This document shows, piece by piece, positions 18,661 through 27,512 of a DNA stretch of 64,000 nt; the stretch's first letter is position 1, and the number at the start of each line of letters is the position of its first letter. The notes under the pieces are model-generated. The model searched no databases and was not told the DNA's origin. It saw nothing but the letters and a program-made list of their open reading frames with translations. Position numbers and translations under genes: made by a program. Where the stretch lies: contig NZ_AORY01000021.1 of NCBI RefSeq assembly GCF_000382485.1, positions 58,594 to 122,593 of the forward strand, in the 5' to 3' direction. The stretch is from Sphingomonas sp. Mn802worker (lineage in GTDB: Bacteria; Pseudomonadota; Alphaproteobacteria; Sphingomonadales; Sphingomonadaceae).

Positions 18661-19691
18661 CCAACGGTCGCTCACTCGCGGTTATTGGTGGAACAGGGTT
18701 CTTCGGCAAGTCGGTGCTGGACGCGTTCCGGCGCGGCTTGCTGGCACCATGGGGCATCGAGCGGGTGGTCGCACTGTCCCGCCGGCCCGAGAAGCTCGCG
18801 CACGACCATCCTGATCTGATCGGTGAGGGGGTCGAACTCGTCGCGCTCGACATCGCAGCCGAGAATGCGGTGCTGCCGCGCGCCGATTACGTGATCCATG
18901 CGGCGAACACGACCGACGCGCGCGCCTATGCAACCGACCCCGCGCGTGAGCGGGCGGCGATCCTCGCCGCGGCAGACCGTTTCGTCGCACGGGCGGCGAC
19001 GGACTGTCCCGCTGCACAGATCGTTTATACCAGCAGCGGCGCGGTATACGGGCAACAACCCGCCGACGTCGTGGCTCTGGAAGAGGATGCTCCCTTCACG
19101 GGGGCGGCGGGCATGGTCGAGTACAAGCGCGACTATGCCGAGGCGAAACGCAGTGCCGAGGAGACGATAGCGGCTTATGGACGGTCGCACGGCGCACGTG
19201 TTGCCGTTGCACGCTGCTTCGCCTTTATCGGCGCCTATTTGCCGCGCGATCAGCATTTCGCGGTGGGTAACTTCCTCGCCGACGGGATCGCGGGACGGCC
19301 GGTGGGGGTCAATGCACGTCACCCGGTCATCCGTTCCTACATGCACGCCGACGATCTTGTCCGCTGGCTGCTGACGATCGCCGATGCCGCTACTGCGGAT
19401 TGCCCGATCTACAATGTCGGCTCGGATCAGGGCGTCGACATGGCCGATCTCGCCGCCCGGATTGCCGCGCGCTATGATGTTCCTATTGATTTACAGCCGC
19501 GCACGGATGCGCCGGTCGACCGTTACGTACCCTCGATCAAGCGTGCTGCCGATGATCTCGGGCTGGTGCTTGATCTAGACCTAGACCAAGCACTCGATGC
19601 CACGATCGCGCAGCTGTCAGGCAACGCGCTTGTCCGCGCGAACGATTCTGCTACCTCCCACGACCGTTCAGCGGCGACGAGTTTTCGATGA
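18657..19691 (+). CDS. NAD(P)-dependent epimerase/reductase
   Basis: A 344-aa extended SDR. Rossmann motif VIGGTGFFGKSVLDA at the N-terminus, DYVIHAANTTD, YTSSGAVYGQQP, catalytic Tyr/Lys in DYAEAKRSAEE, a RCFAFIGAYLPRDQHFAVGNF substrate region and RSYMHADDLVRWLL. ATG 18657 overlaps the ThDP-enzyme stop by 4 bases; a longer open frame upstream merely shadows that gene. By analogy with YerF, it could reduce the new side-chain ketone after the ThDP enzyme acts. Epimerisation of a nucleotide sugar is also possible. Confidence 0.82.
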   Translation: MTNGRSLAVIGGTGFFGKSVLDAFRRGLLAPWGIERVVALSRRPEKLAHDHPDLIGEGVELVALDIAAENAVLPRADYVIHAANTTDARAYATDPARERAAILAAADRFVARAATDCPAAQIVYTSSGAVYGQQPADVVALEEDAPFTGAAGMVEYKRDYAEAKRSAEETIAAYGRSHGARVAVARCFAFIGAYLPRDQHFAVGNFLADGIAGRPVGVNARHPVIRSYMHADDLVRWLLTIADAATADCPIYNVGSDQGVDMADLAARIAARYDVPIDLQPRTDAPVDRYVPSIKRAADDLGLVLDLDLDQALDATIAQLSGNALVRANDSATSHDRSAATSFR

Positions 19692-21679
19692 TGCTATCCG
19701 TTATCCTGCCCGGCGGGCGTGTCCGGTCGCGTGCAGTCCTGCGCCGCACGGCCTGTCTTGCAGCGTTAATCACCGTGTCCAATCCAGTGTCGGCTCAGCA
19801 GTACGACACGACCGGGCGTAACCTGCCGTCTGGTTCTCCGCTCGGCTCCGATACGCAGGGACAGCAGCAGACGGGACAATCGCAACAGTCCCAATCGTCT
19901 TACCCGCTGCCGGCGGAACGCGTCGGCCCGACCCAGATCGAGGATAATTCCGCCAGCAGCAGTGCGCAGCTGCGCGGCGAGAATACGCTGGATGAAACCG
20001 GTACGACAAACGCGCGTGGACTTGCCACCAATCGGCAGCAGACGCTGAATCAGCTGCCAGTACTACCCCCGCCACCCAACGATTTCGAGCGTTTCGTCCA
20101 GCAGCGTCTTGGCCGGGTGCTGCCGCGTTTCGGCACCGGATTGATCGTGCCGTCGAGCCGGACCTATTCGGTGCCGACCACCACGACCGTTCCTGCAAGC
20201 TACAAGCTGGCGCCCGGCGACGAGATCTTCATCGGCCTGTCCGGTTCGATCGAAGGCAGCGTCAGCCGGCAGATCGACAGCAACGGCCGCGTGTTTCTGC
20301 CGCGCGTGGGTCAGATCAACCTGGCGGGTGTCAGCTACGGCGACCTGAAGGACACGATCGTCCGCGCGGTCGGCATACGGTACCGCGGCTTCAACGTCTC
20401 GGTGGCCGTCACGCGACTGCGTGGCATCCGCGTGTTCGTCACCGGCTTCGCCAACAATCCGGGTAGCTACACGGTCGACAGCCTGTCGACGCTGGTCAAC
20501 GCGATCTTCGCGGCCGGTGGCCCGTCGGCGGGCGGGAGCTTCCGGTCGGTCCGGCTGATCCGCAACGGCGAGACGATCAGCGATTTCGACCTGTACGGCT
20601 TTTTGCGCAATGGCGATCGCTCACGCGATGAGGTGTTGCAGAACGGCGACGTCCTCTACATCGCGCCGCTCGGTGAGCAGGTCGCGCTGACCGGCAGCGT
20701 CAACCAGGAAGGCATCTACGAGGCCAAGCCGGGTGAATCGCTCGACGAGCTGCTACGCTTCGCGGGCGGTGCAACCGCGCTCGCCGATCCCGATCGCCTG
20801 ATCCTCTACAAGCTGTCGAACGCCAATACCGTAGGTGGCGTGCAGGTTGGGCGCGACAGCTATGCCGCGCAGCCCGTCACCGGGGGGGATATCGTGCAGA
20901 TCCTCGCCAAGGGCACGCTCGCGACACCGCTTGAGCGTCAGACCGTCGTGGTCCGGATCGAAGGCGAAGTGAACAAGCCGGGCAATTACGTCGTGCAGCC
21001 GGGCTCCAGTTTTGAACAGGTGCTGGCACTCGCCGGAGGCACGACGCCGCGAGCCTATCTCTACGGCACCAATTTCCAACGCGTCTCCGTCCGCCGCCAA
21101 CAACGCGAAAGCTATGAAGAGGCGTTGCGCCAGCTGGAGGTGACGCTTGCCGGTGCGCCGCTGACCACCGACACGACGCTGTCGGCGGAACAGGCCGCAG
21201 CGCAGAACGCGGCGGGCCGCGCATTGCTGGAACGCCTGCGTCAGCAGCAGCCTGACGGCCGCATCGTGTTGCCGGTCGAGCCCGACGGCAGCGGGCTTCC
21301 GACCACGCTTGCGCTTGAGAACAACGACACGATTATCGTGCCGCCACGCTCCAGCACCGTGGGCGTGTTCGGCGCGGTGTATCGCCCCGCCTCGTTCCTG
21401 GTTGAAGGCCAGCGCCGGCAGCGTGTGCGTGACTATCTCGATCAGGCGGGCGGCACGCTTCGCCTGGCCGACACCCGCGACATCTTCGTCGTTCACGCCA
21501 ACGGGGCCGTCGTGTCGAAGCGGTCGGGCGCCCTGTCGCAATACGTGTTGCCGGGTGACATCGTCTTCGTGCCCACCAAGACGCAGAACGTGTCGTTGCT
21601 CTCGCGCATCGCGCAGATCAGCTCGATCCTGTTCCAGGGCGCACTCAGCGCTGCGACCGTGGTGGCGGTGACGCGATGA
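19688..21679 (+). CDS. Wza-like outer-membrane polysaccharide export protein
   Basis: A 663-aa export channel component. N-terminal hydrophobic signal (CLAALITVSNPVSAQ), a Ser/Gln-rich spacer, then Poly_export (YKLAPGDEIFIGLSGSIEG, FLPRVGQINLAG) followed by several SLBB/beta-grasp modules (VFVTGFANNPGSYTVDSLST, VALTGSVNQEGIYEAKPGES, VRIEGEVNKPGNYVVQPGSS, VGVFGAVYRPASFLVEGQRR). Longer than classical Wza (about 380 aa) because of the extra SLBB repeats. No obvious lipobox Cys after the signal. It overlaps the upstream reductase by 4 bases, tying sugar synthesis to export. Confidence 0.92.
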   Translation: MMLSVILPGGRVRSRAVLRRTACLAALITVSNPVSAQQYDTTGRNLPSGSPLGSDTQGQQQTGQSQQSQSSYPLPAERVGPTQIEDNSASSSAQLRGENTLDETGTTNARGLATNRQQTLNQLPVLPPPPNDFERFVQQRLGRVLPRFGTGLIVPSSRTYSVPTTTTVPASYKLAPGDEIFIGLSGSIEGSVSRQIDSNGRVFLPRVGQINLAGVSYGDLKDTIVRAVGIRYRGFNVSVAVTRLRGIRVFVTGFANNPGSYTVDSLSTLVNAIFAAGGPSAGGSFRSVRLIRNGETISDFDLYGFLRNGDRSRDEVLQNGDVLYIAPLGEQVALTGSVNQEGIYEAKPGESLDELLRFAGGATALADPDRLILYKLSNANTVGGVQVGRDSYAAQPVTGGDIVQILAKGTLATPLERQTVVVRIEGEVNKPGNYVVQPGSSFEQVLALAGGTTPRAYLYGTNFQRVSVRRQQRESYEEALRQLEVTLAGAPLTTDTTLSAEQAAAQNAAGRALLERLRQQQPDGRIVLPVEPDGSGLPTTLALENNDTIIVPPRSSTVGVFGAVYRPASFLVEGQRRQRVRDYLDQAGGTLRLADTRDIFVVHANGAVVSKRSGALSQYVLPGDIVFVPTKTQNVSLLSRIAQISSILFQGALSAATVVAVTR

Positions 21680-22779
21680 CGCCGCCTCGCAGCATCGTCG
21701 ACAATCTGTCGGCGAACCGTATTCTGGGGCGCCCGTGGCTTCGGCGCGTGATCCTGGGCGTGCTGACGATCATCCTCGCCATCCTGACCCTGTTCCCGCG
21801 CGAATATCGCGCGGCGGTGTCGCTGACCCCGTCCGATCCGTCCGCGCTTGGTCTGAGCGGTGCGTTGGGACAATTGGGTGCGCTCACCAACGTGTTCGGC
21901 AGCCAGGCAGCGGTTGAGATCAGCCTCAAGGTCGCGCGCAGCGTCGAGGTGCGGCAGCTGGTCATCGAGCGGCTGAAGCTGGTCAAGAGCGGTGAGTTCG
22001 CGAATGAGGTGGCGGCACAGCGCTGGATCGACAAAGAAGTCGACATCCGTTCGCTGCGTGGTGGCATCCTGCAGATGAGCACCAAGATGGAGGACCCGAT
22101 CCTCGCGCAACGCCTGGTAGGTACGCTGGCCGAGGCCACGCGTGATCGTCTGGCGCGGATCAGCCAGACGCAGACCGCGTACAAGCGGCGCATCCTGGAG
22201 CAGCTCGTCACGCAGGCAAGCGATCGTTACTCGCGGGCGCAGGCGGCTTACGATACCTTCCGTCGCAACACCCGCTACTCGGATCCCGGTACATCAATCG
22301 AGGCGATCGGTCAGCGCATTCCGGACATCCAGGCTGCGATCAAGGCACGTGAAGTGGACTTGCGTGCCGCGCAGCAGTTCGGCACGGCGCAGAGCTTTGC
22401 GGTGCAACAAATTCAGGCGGAGATTGCGGCATTGCGCGCGCAATTGCGCGAGGCCGAGAGCCTCGACGTTAGCGATCCCAACTCGGTCAATCGCGTGGTC
22501 GTGCAGTCGACCCAGGTCGAGAAGCTTGCGCGTGAGCTCAACATCGCGCGCAGCCTGTACGTCAGCTACCAGCGTTTTCTCGAGGGTACTTCGGTTGAGG
22601 ACCTGACTTCGGGCGCCAACGTCCGCATCCTTGAGCCCGCCTTTATCGATCCGGACCGGCAGTTCCGCACGCTGCCGCTGGCACTGCTCGCGATCGTCAT
22701 CCTCGCTTGGGCAACGATCGAGCTCTACCAGATGCGTCCGCCCGTCGGTGCCGATCCGCGTAACCTGAGAACTGTCTAA
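21676..22779 (+). CDS. Wzz/KpsE-like inner-membrane polysaccharide co-polymerase
   Basis: A 367-aa protein with an N-terminal membrane helix (VILGVLTIILAILTLF), a long periplasmic alpha-helical region with coiled-coil character (about residues 150-300), an SGANVRILEPAFIDPDRQFR segment typical of the family's C-terminal proline-rich region, and a second membrane helix (LPLALLAIVILAWATIEL). It sets chain length or bridges export across the periplasm with the Wza-like partner. No C-terminal tyrosine kinase domain. Overlaps the preceding gene by 4 bases. Confidence 0.87.
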   Translation: MTPPRSIVDNLSANRILGRPWLRRVILGVLTIILAILTLFPREYRAAVSLTPSDPSALGLSGALGQLGALTNVFGSQAAVEISLKVARSVEVRQLVIERLKLVKSGEFANEVAAQRWIDKEVDIRSLRGGILQMSTKMEDPILAQRLVGTLAEATRDRLARISQTQTAYKRRILEQLVTQASDRYSRAQAAYDTFRRNTRYSDPGTSIEAIGQRIPDIQAAIKAREVDLRAAQQFGTAQSFAVQQIQAEIAALRAQLREAESLDVSDPNSVNRVVVQSTQVEKLARELNIARSLYVSYQRFLEGTSVEDLTSGANVRILEPAFIDPDRQFRTLPLALLAIVILAWATIELYQMRPPVGADPRNLRTV

Positions 22780-23720
22780 TGCTCGTTACCGCACCCGATG
22801 TTTCGGTCGTCATCCCGACACGCAACGAAGAAGAGAACGCACTACCCATCGCTGAGGCGGTGATCCGCGAAATGGAGGCGACCGGGCTTTCGTTCGACGT
22901 CATCTTCATCGACAATGCGTCGCAGGACCGCACCGTTGAACTGTTGAGCGGCCTGTGCGCGCGTGATCCGCGCGTCCGCCTGATCGTGAACACGCGCGAT
23001 TTCGGCCAAATGCGCTCGCCCACCCACGCGATCTTCCAGGCATCGGGCCGCGCAATCATCAACATGTGCGCCGATTTCCAGGATCCGCCCGAGTTGATCG
23101 GCGAGTTCGTGCGGCGTTGGCAAGCGGGCGCGGATATCGTGCTGGGCGTGCGCGCCTCCGAGGAAAATTCGGTCGGGCTGTCGGCCGCGCGTGGCAGCGC
23201 CTACTGGTTCTTCGAGAAGTTCGGCGATTATCCGGTCATCCCGAACGCGACCGGCTTCGGCCTCTACACCCGCCGTGTCGTCCGCGAGATCGAGCGGTTG
23301 AAGGAACCCGAACCGTTCTTCCGCGGCATGTTGGTTGAAACCGGCTTTCACATCGAAACGATCGCCTATCCCAGACCGCCGCGCGCGGGCGGCAAGTCCA
23401 ACAACAACTTCTTCGCGCTGCTCGATTTTACGCTGTCGGGAATCGCCGGCTCGTCAAAGCGGCTGGTGCGCGTCCCCTTCTATCTGGGCGTATTGGGCGC
23501 GATGATGGCGGTGCTGATGCTCGTTGGCGGGTTGATCGCCTTTGTGCTCGGCAAACCGATCGCAGGCTGGTTGATCGCATCGGTGGTGCAGGCCGAGATC
23601 GCGCTGCTGTTCGTGTTCCTTGGCCTTGTGGGGGATCAGGTGCGACTGATCTCCGAACGCAGCCGGCAAACGCCGCTGGTCATTGAGCGCGAACGCATCA
23701 ATTTTCCTGACGATGCCTGA
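22779..23720 (+). CDS. GT2 polyprenyl-phosphate glycosyltransferase (GtrB/DPM1-like)
   Basis: A 313-aa membrane-anchored family 2 transferase. SVVIPTRNEEENALPIAEA at the N-terminus, DVIFIDNASQD, MCADFQDPPELIGEF (metal-binding DxD-type acid), GVRASEENS, and two C-terminal helices (YLGVLGAMMAVLMLVGGLI, VQAEIALLFVFLGLVGDQV). This is the ArnC/GtrB architecture that loads a sugar on undecaprenyl phosphate at the cytoplasmic face. It shares one base with the preceding stop (TAATG) and overlaps the GtrA gene by 8 bases. Confidence 0.9.
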   Translation: MLVTAPDVSVVIPTRNEEENALPIAEAVIREMEATGLSFDVIFIDNASQDRTVELLSGLCARDPRVRLIVNTRDFGQMRSPTHAIFQASGRAIINMCADFQDPPELIGEFVRRWQAGADIVLGVRASEENSVGLSAARGSAYWFFEKFGDYPVIPNATGFGLYTRRVVREIERLKEPEPFFRGMLVETGFHIETIAYPRPPRAGGKSNNNFFALLDFTLSGIAGSSKRLVRVPFYLGVLGAMMAVLMLVGGLIAFVLGKPIAGWLIASVVQAEIALLFVFLGLVGDQVRLISERSRQTPLVIERERINFPDDA

Positions 23721-24126
23721 TCCCGTCGCGTTAATCCGCCGGTTGATGGCGAGCCGTTTCGGTCAGCTGATCCGTTTCTATCAGGCCGCGGCGATCAACA
23801 CCCTGTTCGGCTACGGCATCTTCGCGTTGATGGTCTGGCTGGGCGTAAACCTGTACGTGGCGCAGGTGATCGCGCAGATACTGGGCGTTACGTTTAATTA
23901 TTTTACCTACAGTCGCCACGTGTTCCGCGACCGTGACGCATCCAAGGCGTCGTTCGCCACGGCTTACGTCGGCAATTACCTCGTCAATCTGGTGCTGCTC
24001 GCAGCCTTTTCGCAGGTGATTGCATCACCCTATGTGGCGGGTCTTGCTGCGACGATAGGAGCGTCCGTCGTCAACTATCTGGCGCTTCGCTCGCTCGTGT
24101 TTCGGCGCCGCAAGGCGGTGCCGTGA
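23713..24126 (+). CDS. GtrA-family flippase
   Basis: A 137-aa protein with four hydrophobic helices and GtrA hallmarks: LIRFYQAAAINTLFGYGIFA, GVTFNYFTYSRHVFR and VVNYLALRSLVFRRRKA. GtrA proteins move polyprenyl-phosphate-linked sugars across the inner membrane. ATG 23713 lies within the end of the GT2 gene (8-base overlap); an earlier in-frame ATG at 23683 would add ten residues without support. Its TGA overlaps the next start (TGATG). Confidence 0.9.
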   Translation: MPDPVALIRRLMASRFGQLIRFYQAAAINTLFGYGIFALMVWLGVNLYVAQVIAQILGVTFNYFTYSRHVFRDRDASKASFATAYVGNYLVNLVLLAAFSQVIASPYVAGLAATIGASVVNYLALRSLVFRRRKAVP

Positions 24127-25523
24127 TGTGGCGCAAGCTACGCCGACCGGTCGGTAGCTGGCTGCATTGGGAATATTTCTTCGCGGTCGCCGTGCTGCTC
24201 GGCGGAGTTTACTGCGTCGGGCATCTGCTGATCGAGCAATACCTGCCGCAACCGTTCTTCTACGAACCGTTCGACGTCTGGATGGACTGGTTCAACACCG
24301 CTTTCTGGTCGCACAATCCGGGGGCGTTTGACAGCTGGCGAACCCTCTATCCGCCGCTCACGTTCGTGGTGCTGCGGTTCCTGACCTACGGGCCGTGCTA
24401 CGTCGCCAACGAAGGCTGGTACTCGCGCGATTGCGACTGGTACGGCATGGTCACGATGCACGCCTGGTACGTGCTCAACGTCTACCTGATCGGTCGCACG
24501 TTCCTGAAGATCGATCGTGAGACGGCGCTGCCGCGCTCGTTCGCGCTCGCGGCCGGGATGCCGATGCTCGACGGACTGGAGCGCGGCAACCTGATCATGG
24601 TCGCCTTTACCGCATTCTTGCTGGCGCACGGCCCGCTGTTGCGCAGCGCGCGGCTACGCTGGATCATGGCGGGCGCGACGATCAACTTCAAAGTATATCT
24701 GATCGGGTCGATTTTTGCCTATCCGATCAAGCGACGCTGGCGCTGGTTCGAGGGCACGATCCTTGCGACGATCGGCATCTATCTCATCACTTGGGGTATA
24801 ATGGGTGCCGGTACGCCAATCGAGATCGTCGACAATCTGACCAATTGGAACGCGCAGCTCAATTCGGCGAGTGGACTGCTCGACCTATGGTATGCCACGT
24901 CGTACCAGCCGTTGATCGGCTTGCTGAATGGTTCGATCTTTCAGATCAACCTCGAGATTGGGTCATTGCCGACCGAGTTCTTCGGCGATTTCCTGCCAGC
25001 ATGGATTCGCGCGACGCAATTGCTGATCGTCGTGGCGACCGGGATCGCCTGGCTGCGGCCGGAAGCGGTGCCGACCTACCGGCTGGTTAACCTGGCCACC
25101 TGTATCGCGCTGATTACGACGGAGGGCGGTGGCTATACCCAGGCACTCGCCATCTTCCTGACCTTCTTCGAACCCTGGCGCTCGGGCGTGGCGGTGCGGG
25201 TCGCGCTGGTGTGCTGCTACATTCTATCGATCCCAGGTGACATATTCCTAGGGCCGGTGCTGCCGCGCGTGAACAACGGCTTTCTCAATAGCGGGCCGCT
25301 ATTTTATTCCTATTACGTGACGCTGGGGCCGTTCTTCCGCCCTGCTATCTTCATGCTGATCCCGACAGCGCTGTCGTTTGCCACGATCGCTGCCGTATGG
25401 CGCGACATCCGTGTGCGCGGCATCGAGGGGCGTCGGCGTTACGCGCGCGATCTGCCGATCATGGTCGCGGGTGGCCGCACGCCGGACGATGCGACCGCCG
25501 TGCACGCTCCGTCCGACCGCTGA
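24126..25523 (+). CDS. Multi-pass membrane glycosyltransferase, GT87-like
   Basis: A 465-aa polytopic protein with about ten hydrophobic segments and an early acidic periplasmic loop (FYEPFDVWMDWFNTAFW) followed by YPPLTFVVLRFL, a layout seen in GT-C enzymes using polyprenyl-phosphate sugars. Further signals: MPMLDGLERGNLIMVAFTAF and TINFKVYLIGSIFAYP. Together with the preceding GT2 and GtrA genes it completes a GtrA-GtrB-Gtr(type) trio, being the variable transferase that decorates the polymer. Convergent with the next gene, 26 bases apart. Acceptor and sugar are unknown. Confidence 0.75.
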   Translation: MWRKLRRPVGSWLHWEYFFAVAVLLGGVYCVGHLLIEQYLPQPFFYEPFDVWMDWFNTAFWSHNPGAFDSWRTLYPPLTFVVLRFLTYGPCYVANEGWYSRDCDWYGMVTMHAWYVLNVYLIGRTFLKIDRETALPRSFALAAGMPMLDGLERGNLIMVAFTAFLLAHGPLLRSARLRWIMAGATINFKVYLIGSIFAYPIKRRWRWFEGTILATIGIYLITWGIMGAGTPIEIVDNLTNWNAQLNSASGLLDLWYATSYQPLIGLLNGSIFQINLEIGSLPTEFFGDFLPAWIRATQLLIVVATGIAWLRPEAVPTYRLVNLATCIALITTEGGGYTQALAIFLTFFEPWRSGVAVRVALVCCYILSIPGDIFLGPVLPRVNNGFLNSGPLFYSYYVTLGPFFRPAIFMLIPTALSFATIAAVWRDIRVRGIEGRRRYARDLPIMVAGGRTPDDATAVHAPSDR

Positions 25524-25549
25524 AAACAGCGAAGTGGCATTCCCGGCAC

Positions 25550-27244
25550 CTAGCCAGTGACGCCGACCACGACGTTGCCAGCGCGGGCGAAGGCGGCCGC
25601 ACCCGCTCCGCGAACCGCATCCGCGCCCGCGAACCATAATTTACGCGCTGCATCGACCGCGACGAAGCAGCCCGGATCGACCGCGGAGGTGTCGACGCTC
25701 ATGTAATTGCAGCCTGTATCGAGGGCGACGCCGCCTCCCAGCATGCCCGGCGCGCCAATCACCAGCGGCCTGATCGTGGTGCGATAGACCTTTGCGCACG
25801 TCACCGCGAACGCATCGGTGCGGCGGTTCATGTTGCTGATCTGCGGTTCGATCTGAAGCGCCCCACTGTTCTCGATCACGACCGGGCGCGTGCCCTCATG
25901 CAGCTTTAGCCCCTGGACACGCGTGCCACGTGTTTGTCGCAGTAGCAGCGACCCGTCGCGAAACACGCCATGCACCTGGCCTCCGGTGATCGTCACCAGA
26001 CCGCCGCCATCGATCACGACGATCCCTGCCGCACCACCCGCGCCGCTGGCATAAATATAGGGATCGATGATCTCGATCGACGCAGTCTGCGTGCCCTTGA
26101 GGTCGAGCTCGATCCCGTTTGCGCCGCAGCCATCGAGCACGCAGTGACGCAGGTGAAGATCGACCGTCTGCGTCGGCCCGTTCGCACCGCGCGTGTTGAA
26201 GCGCATGCCGGTATCGACGCGCGCGGATTCAAACCGGTCGATGAAGCTGTCGACGAACGCACCCTCGGCAACGAGCCCGGAGGGACGGATGTGCGAGGCA
26301 TGCTGGCCGACCGAGAGGCACCGATCGAGGTAGATCGAGGCGTTCCCTCCCGCGAGACCGATCTCGGGTGTACCGTCGAGGTAGAAGCCGGCTGCCAGAT
26401 CGGGGCCGGTCCGACTGCCCGGCCTGGTCCGCTGCGCGAGGCAATCGTCGACCTTGGTGTAGACGGTGCCACCGAAATAGAAGCCGACGCTGCTTTCCAG
26501 CGAGGTGATACGCGCGAAGGTGCAGTGAACGAGGTAGCTCGCGCGCAGTCCGGCGGGATAGCGGCGCAGATCGCCGCTGGCATGCGGAGCTGAATCACCA
26601 TCGCGGATCAGCGTCAGATCGGCGACATGGATGCCCGTAGGATAATTGTCGTGACCGACCGCAGGCTTGTTCATCGATCCCACGAGCAGCACGTCCGCGT
26701 CGTGGACTCTGGGCGCACTTGCCTGAAGGATGATCCGCGTTCCCTGTCCCTCGTCGCTGGCGTAGCGCGCGGTTCCGCGCAGCGTGCGGCGCCCGCGGTC
26801 GATCACCAGCGTCCGGCGGATGAAATAATCCGCCTGCGCGAGTTGGGTGATTGGGCACAGGACAATGCATGCCTCGATCGCCGGCGCGCAATCGGCACGC
26901 CCGTCGTTGACCTGCGCACCGAACCATTCGGGCCGGCCAGTTATACCGTCCCAGACGCGCGCGAAATGTCGCGAACCAGATGCGGCTGGCACGAACAGGC
27001 CTCGCATCGGATCAGCCTGTGACGGTCGTCTCGACACGCAGCGGAACAGCCCCTCGCGACCCGGCTCGGAGAGGTACGCCACCTGCCCGGGCTCGAGTGC
27101 GCTCGCCGCGAGCGCCGCGAGTGTCGGCACCACCACGATCGGTCCTGATGCGGCGTCGGGTACCCCAGCGGCCATGCCTGGGCTCGCTTGCACGCCCGCC
27201 GCCAACAATCCCGCACCACGCAGCAGATTGCGCCGGTCGACCAT
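25550..27244 (-). CDS. Tat-exported right-handed beta-helix (pectate-lyase-like) protein
   Basis: A 564-aa protein with a twin-arginine type N-terminus (DRRNLLRGAGLLAAGVQAS). It has an N-terminal domain with GRPEWFGAQVNDGRADCAPA, the pectate-lyase-like start, then many beta-helix turns (for example GLVTITGGQVHGVFRDGSLL, VQGLKLHEGTRPVVIENSGA). It probably acts in the periplasm or outside on a polysaccharide, either cutting the locus's own polymer or binding it. Catalytic residues are not assignable. It follows a 44-aa membrane protein by one base and is therefore likely cotranscribed with it. Confidence 0.78.
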   Translation of the reverse strand: MVDRRNLLRGAGLLAAGVQASPGMAAGVPDAASGPIVVVPTLAALAASALEPGQVAYLSEPGREGLFRCVSRRPSQADPMRGLFVPAASGSRHFARVWDGITGRPEWFGAQVNDGRADCAPAIEACIVLCPITQLAQADYFIRRTLVIDRGRRTLRGTARYASDEGQGTRIILQASAPRVHDADVLLVGSMNKPAVGHDNYPTGIHVADLTLIRDGDSAPHASGDLRRYPAGLRASYLVHCTFARITSLESSVGFYFGGTVYTKVDDCLAQRTRPGSRTGPDLAAGFYLDGTPEIGLAGGNASIYLDRCLSVGQHASHIRPSGLVAEGAFVDSFIDRFESARVDTGMRFNTRGANGPTQTVDLHLRHCVLDGCGANGIELDLKGTQTASIEIIDPYIYASGAGGAAGIVVIDGGGLVTITGGQVHGVFRDGSLLLRQTRGTRVQGLKLHEGTRPVVIENSGALQIEPQISNMNRRTDAFAVTCAKVYRTTIRPLVIGAPGMLGGGVALDTGCNYMSVDTSAVDPGCFVAVDAARKLWFAGADAVRGAGAAAFARAGNVVVGVTG

Positions 27245-27245
27245 T

Positions 27246-27380
27246 TCAGCCGGTCGACTTCATGAAGGCGCCCGCGAAATAGAGCACGACCGCGATCACC
27301 ACGGCCGCGGAAAGCGTGACAAGCAGCATCAAGCGATTGTCGCGGCGGTTGCGATCACGTGCGTTGGTCATCTCCGGCAT
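27246..27380 (-). CDS. Small single-pass membrane protein, 44 aa
   Basis: MPEMTNARDRNRRDNR (polar, basic) followed by one hydrophobic helix (LMLLVTLSAAVVIAVVLYF) and a short tail AGAFMKSTG. ATG 27378-27380 has GAAGGAAG upstream; the frame remains open 51 bases further but without a ribosome site. Its stop is one base from the start of the beta-helix gene, suggesting an operon. Function unknown. Confidence 0.6.
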   Translation of the reverse strand: MPEMTNARDRNRRDNRLMLLVTLSAAVVIAVVLYFAGAFMKSTG

Positions 27381-27512
27381 CGCGCTTCCTTCGTCAGTCA
27401 CGTGTGTTTGTACTAATCCGCGCCCGCGCAAGTTGTTGCTACCAGACCTGCCGTTCGCTGCCCGCCAAAATCCGTGGCGTCAAATCAGTGGGCTTCTGAT
27501 ACCGCCCCCGCG

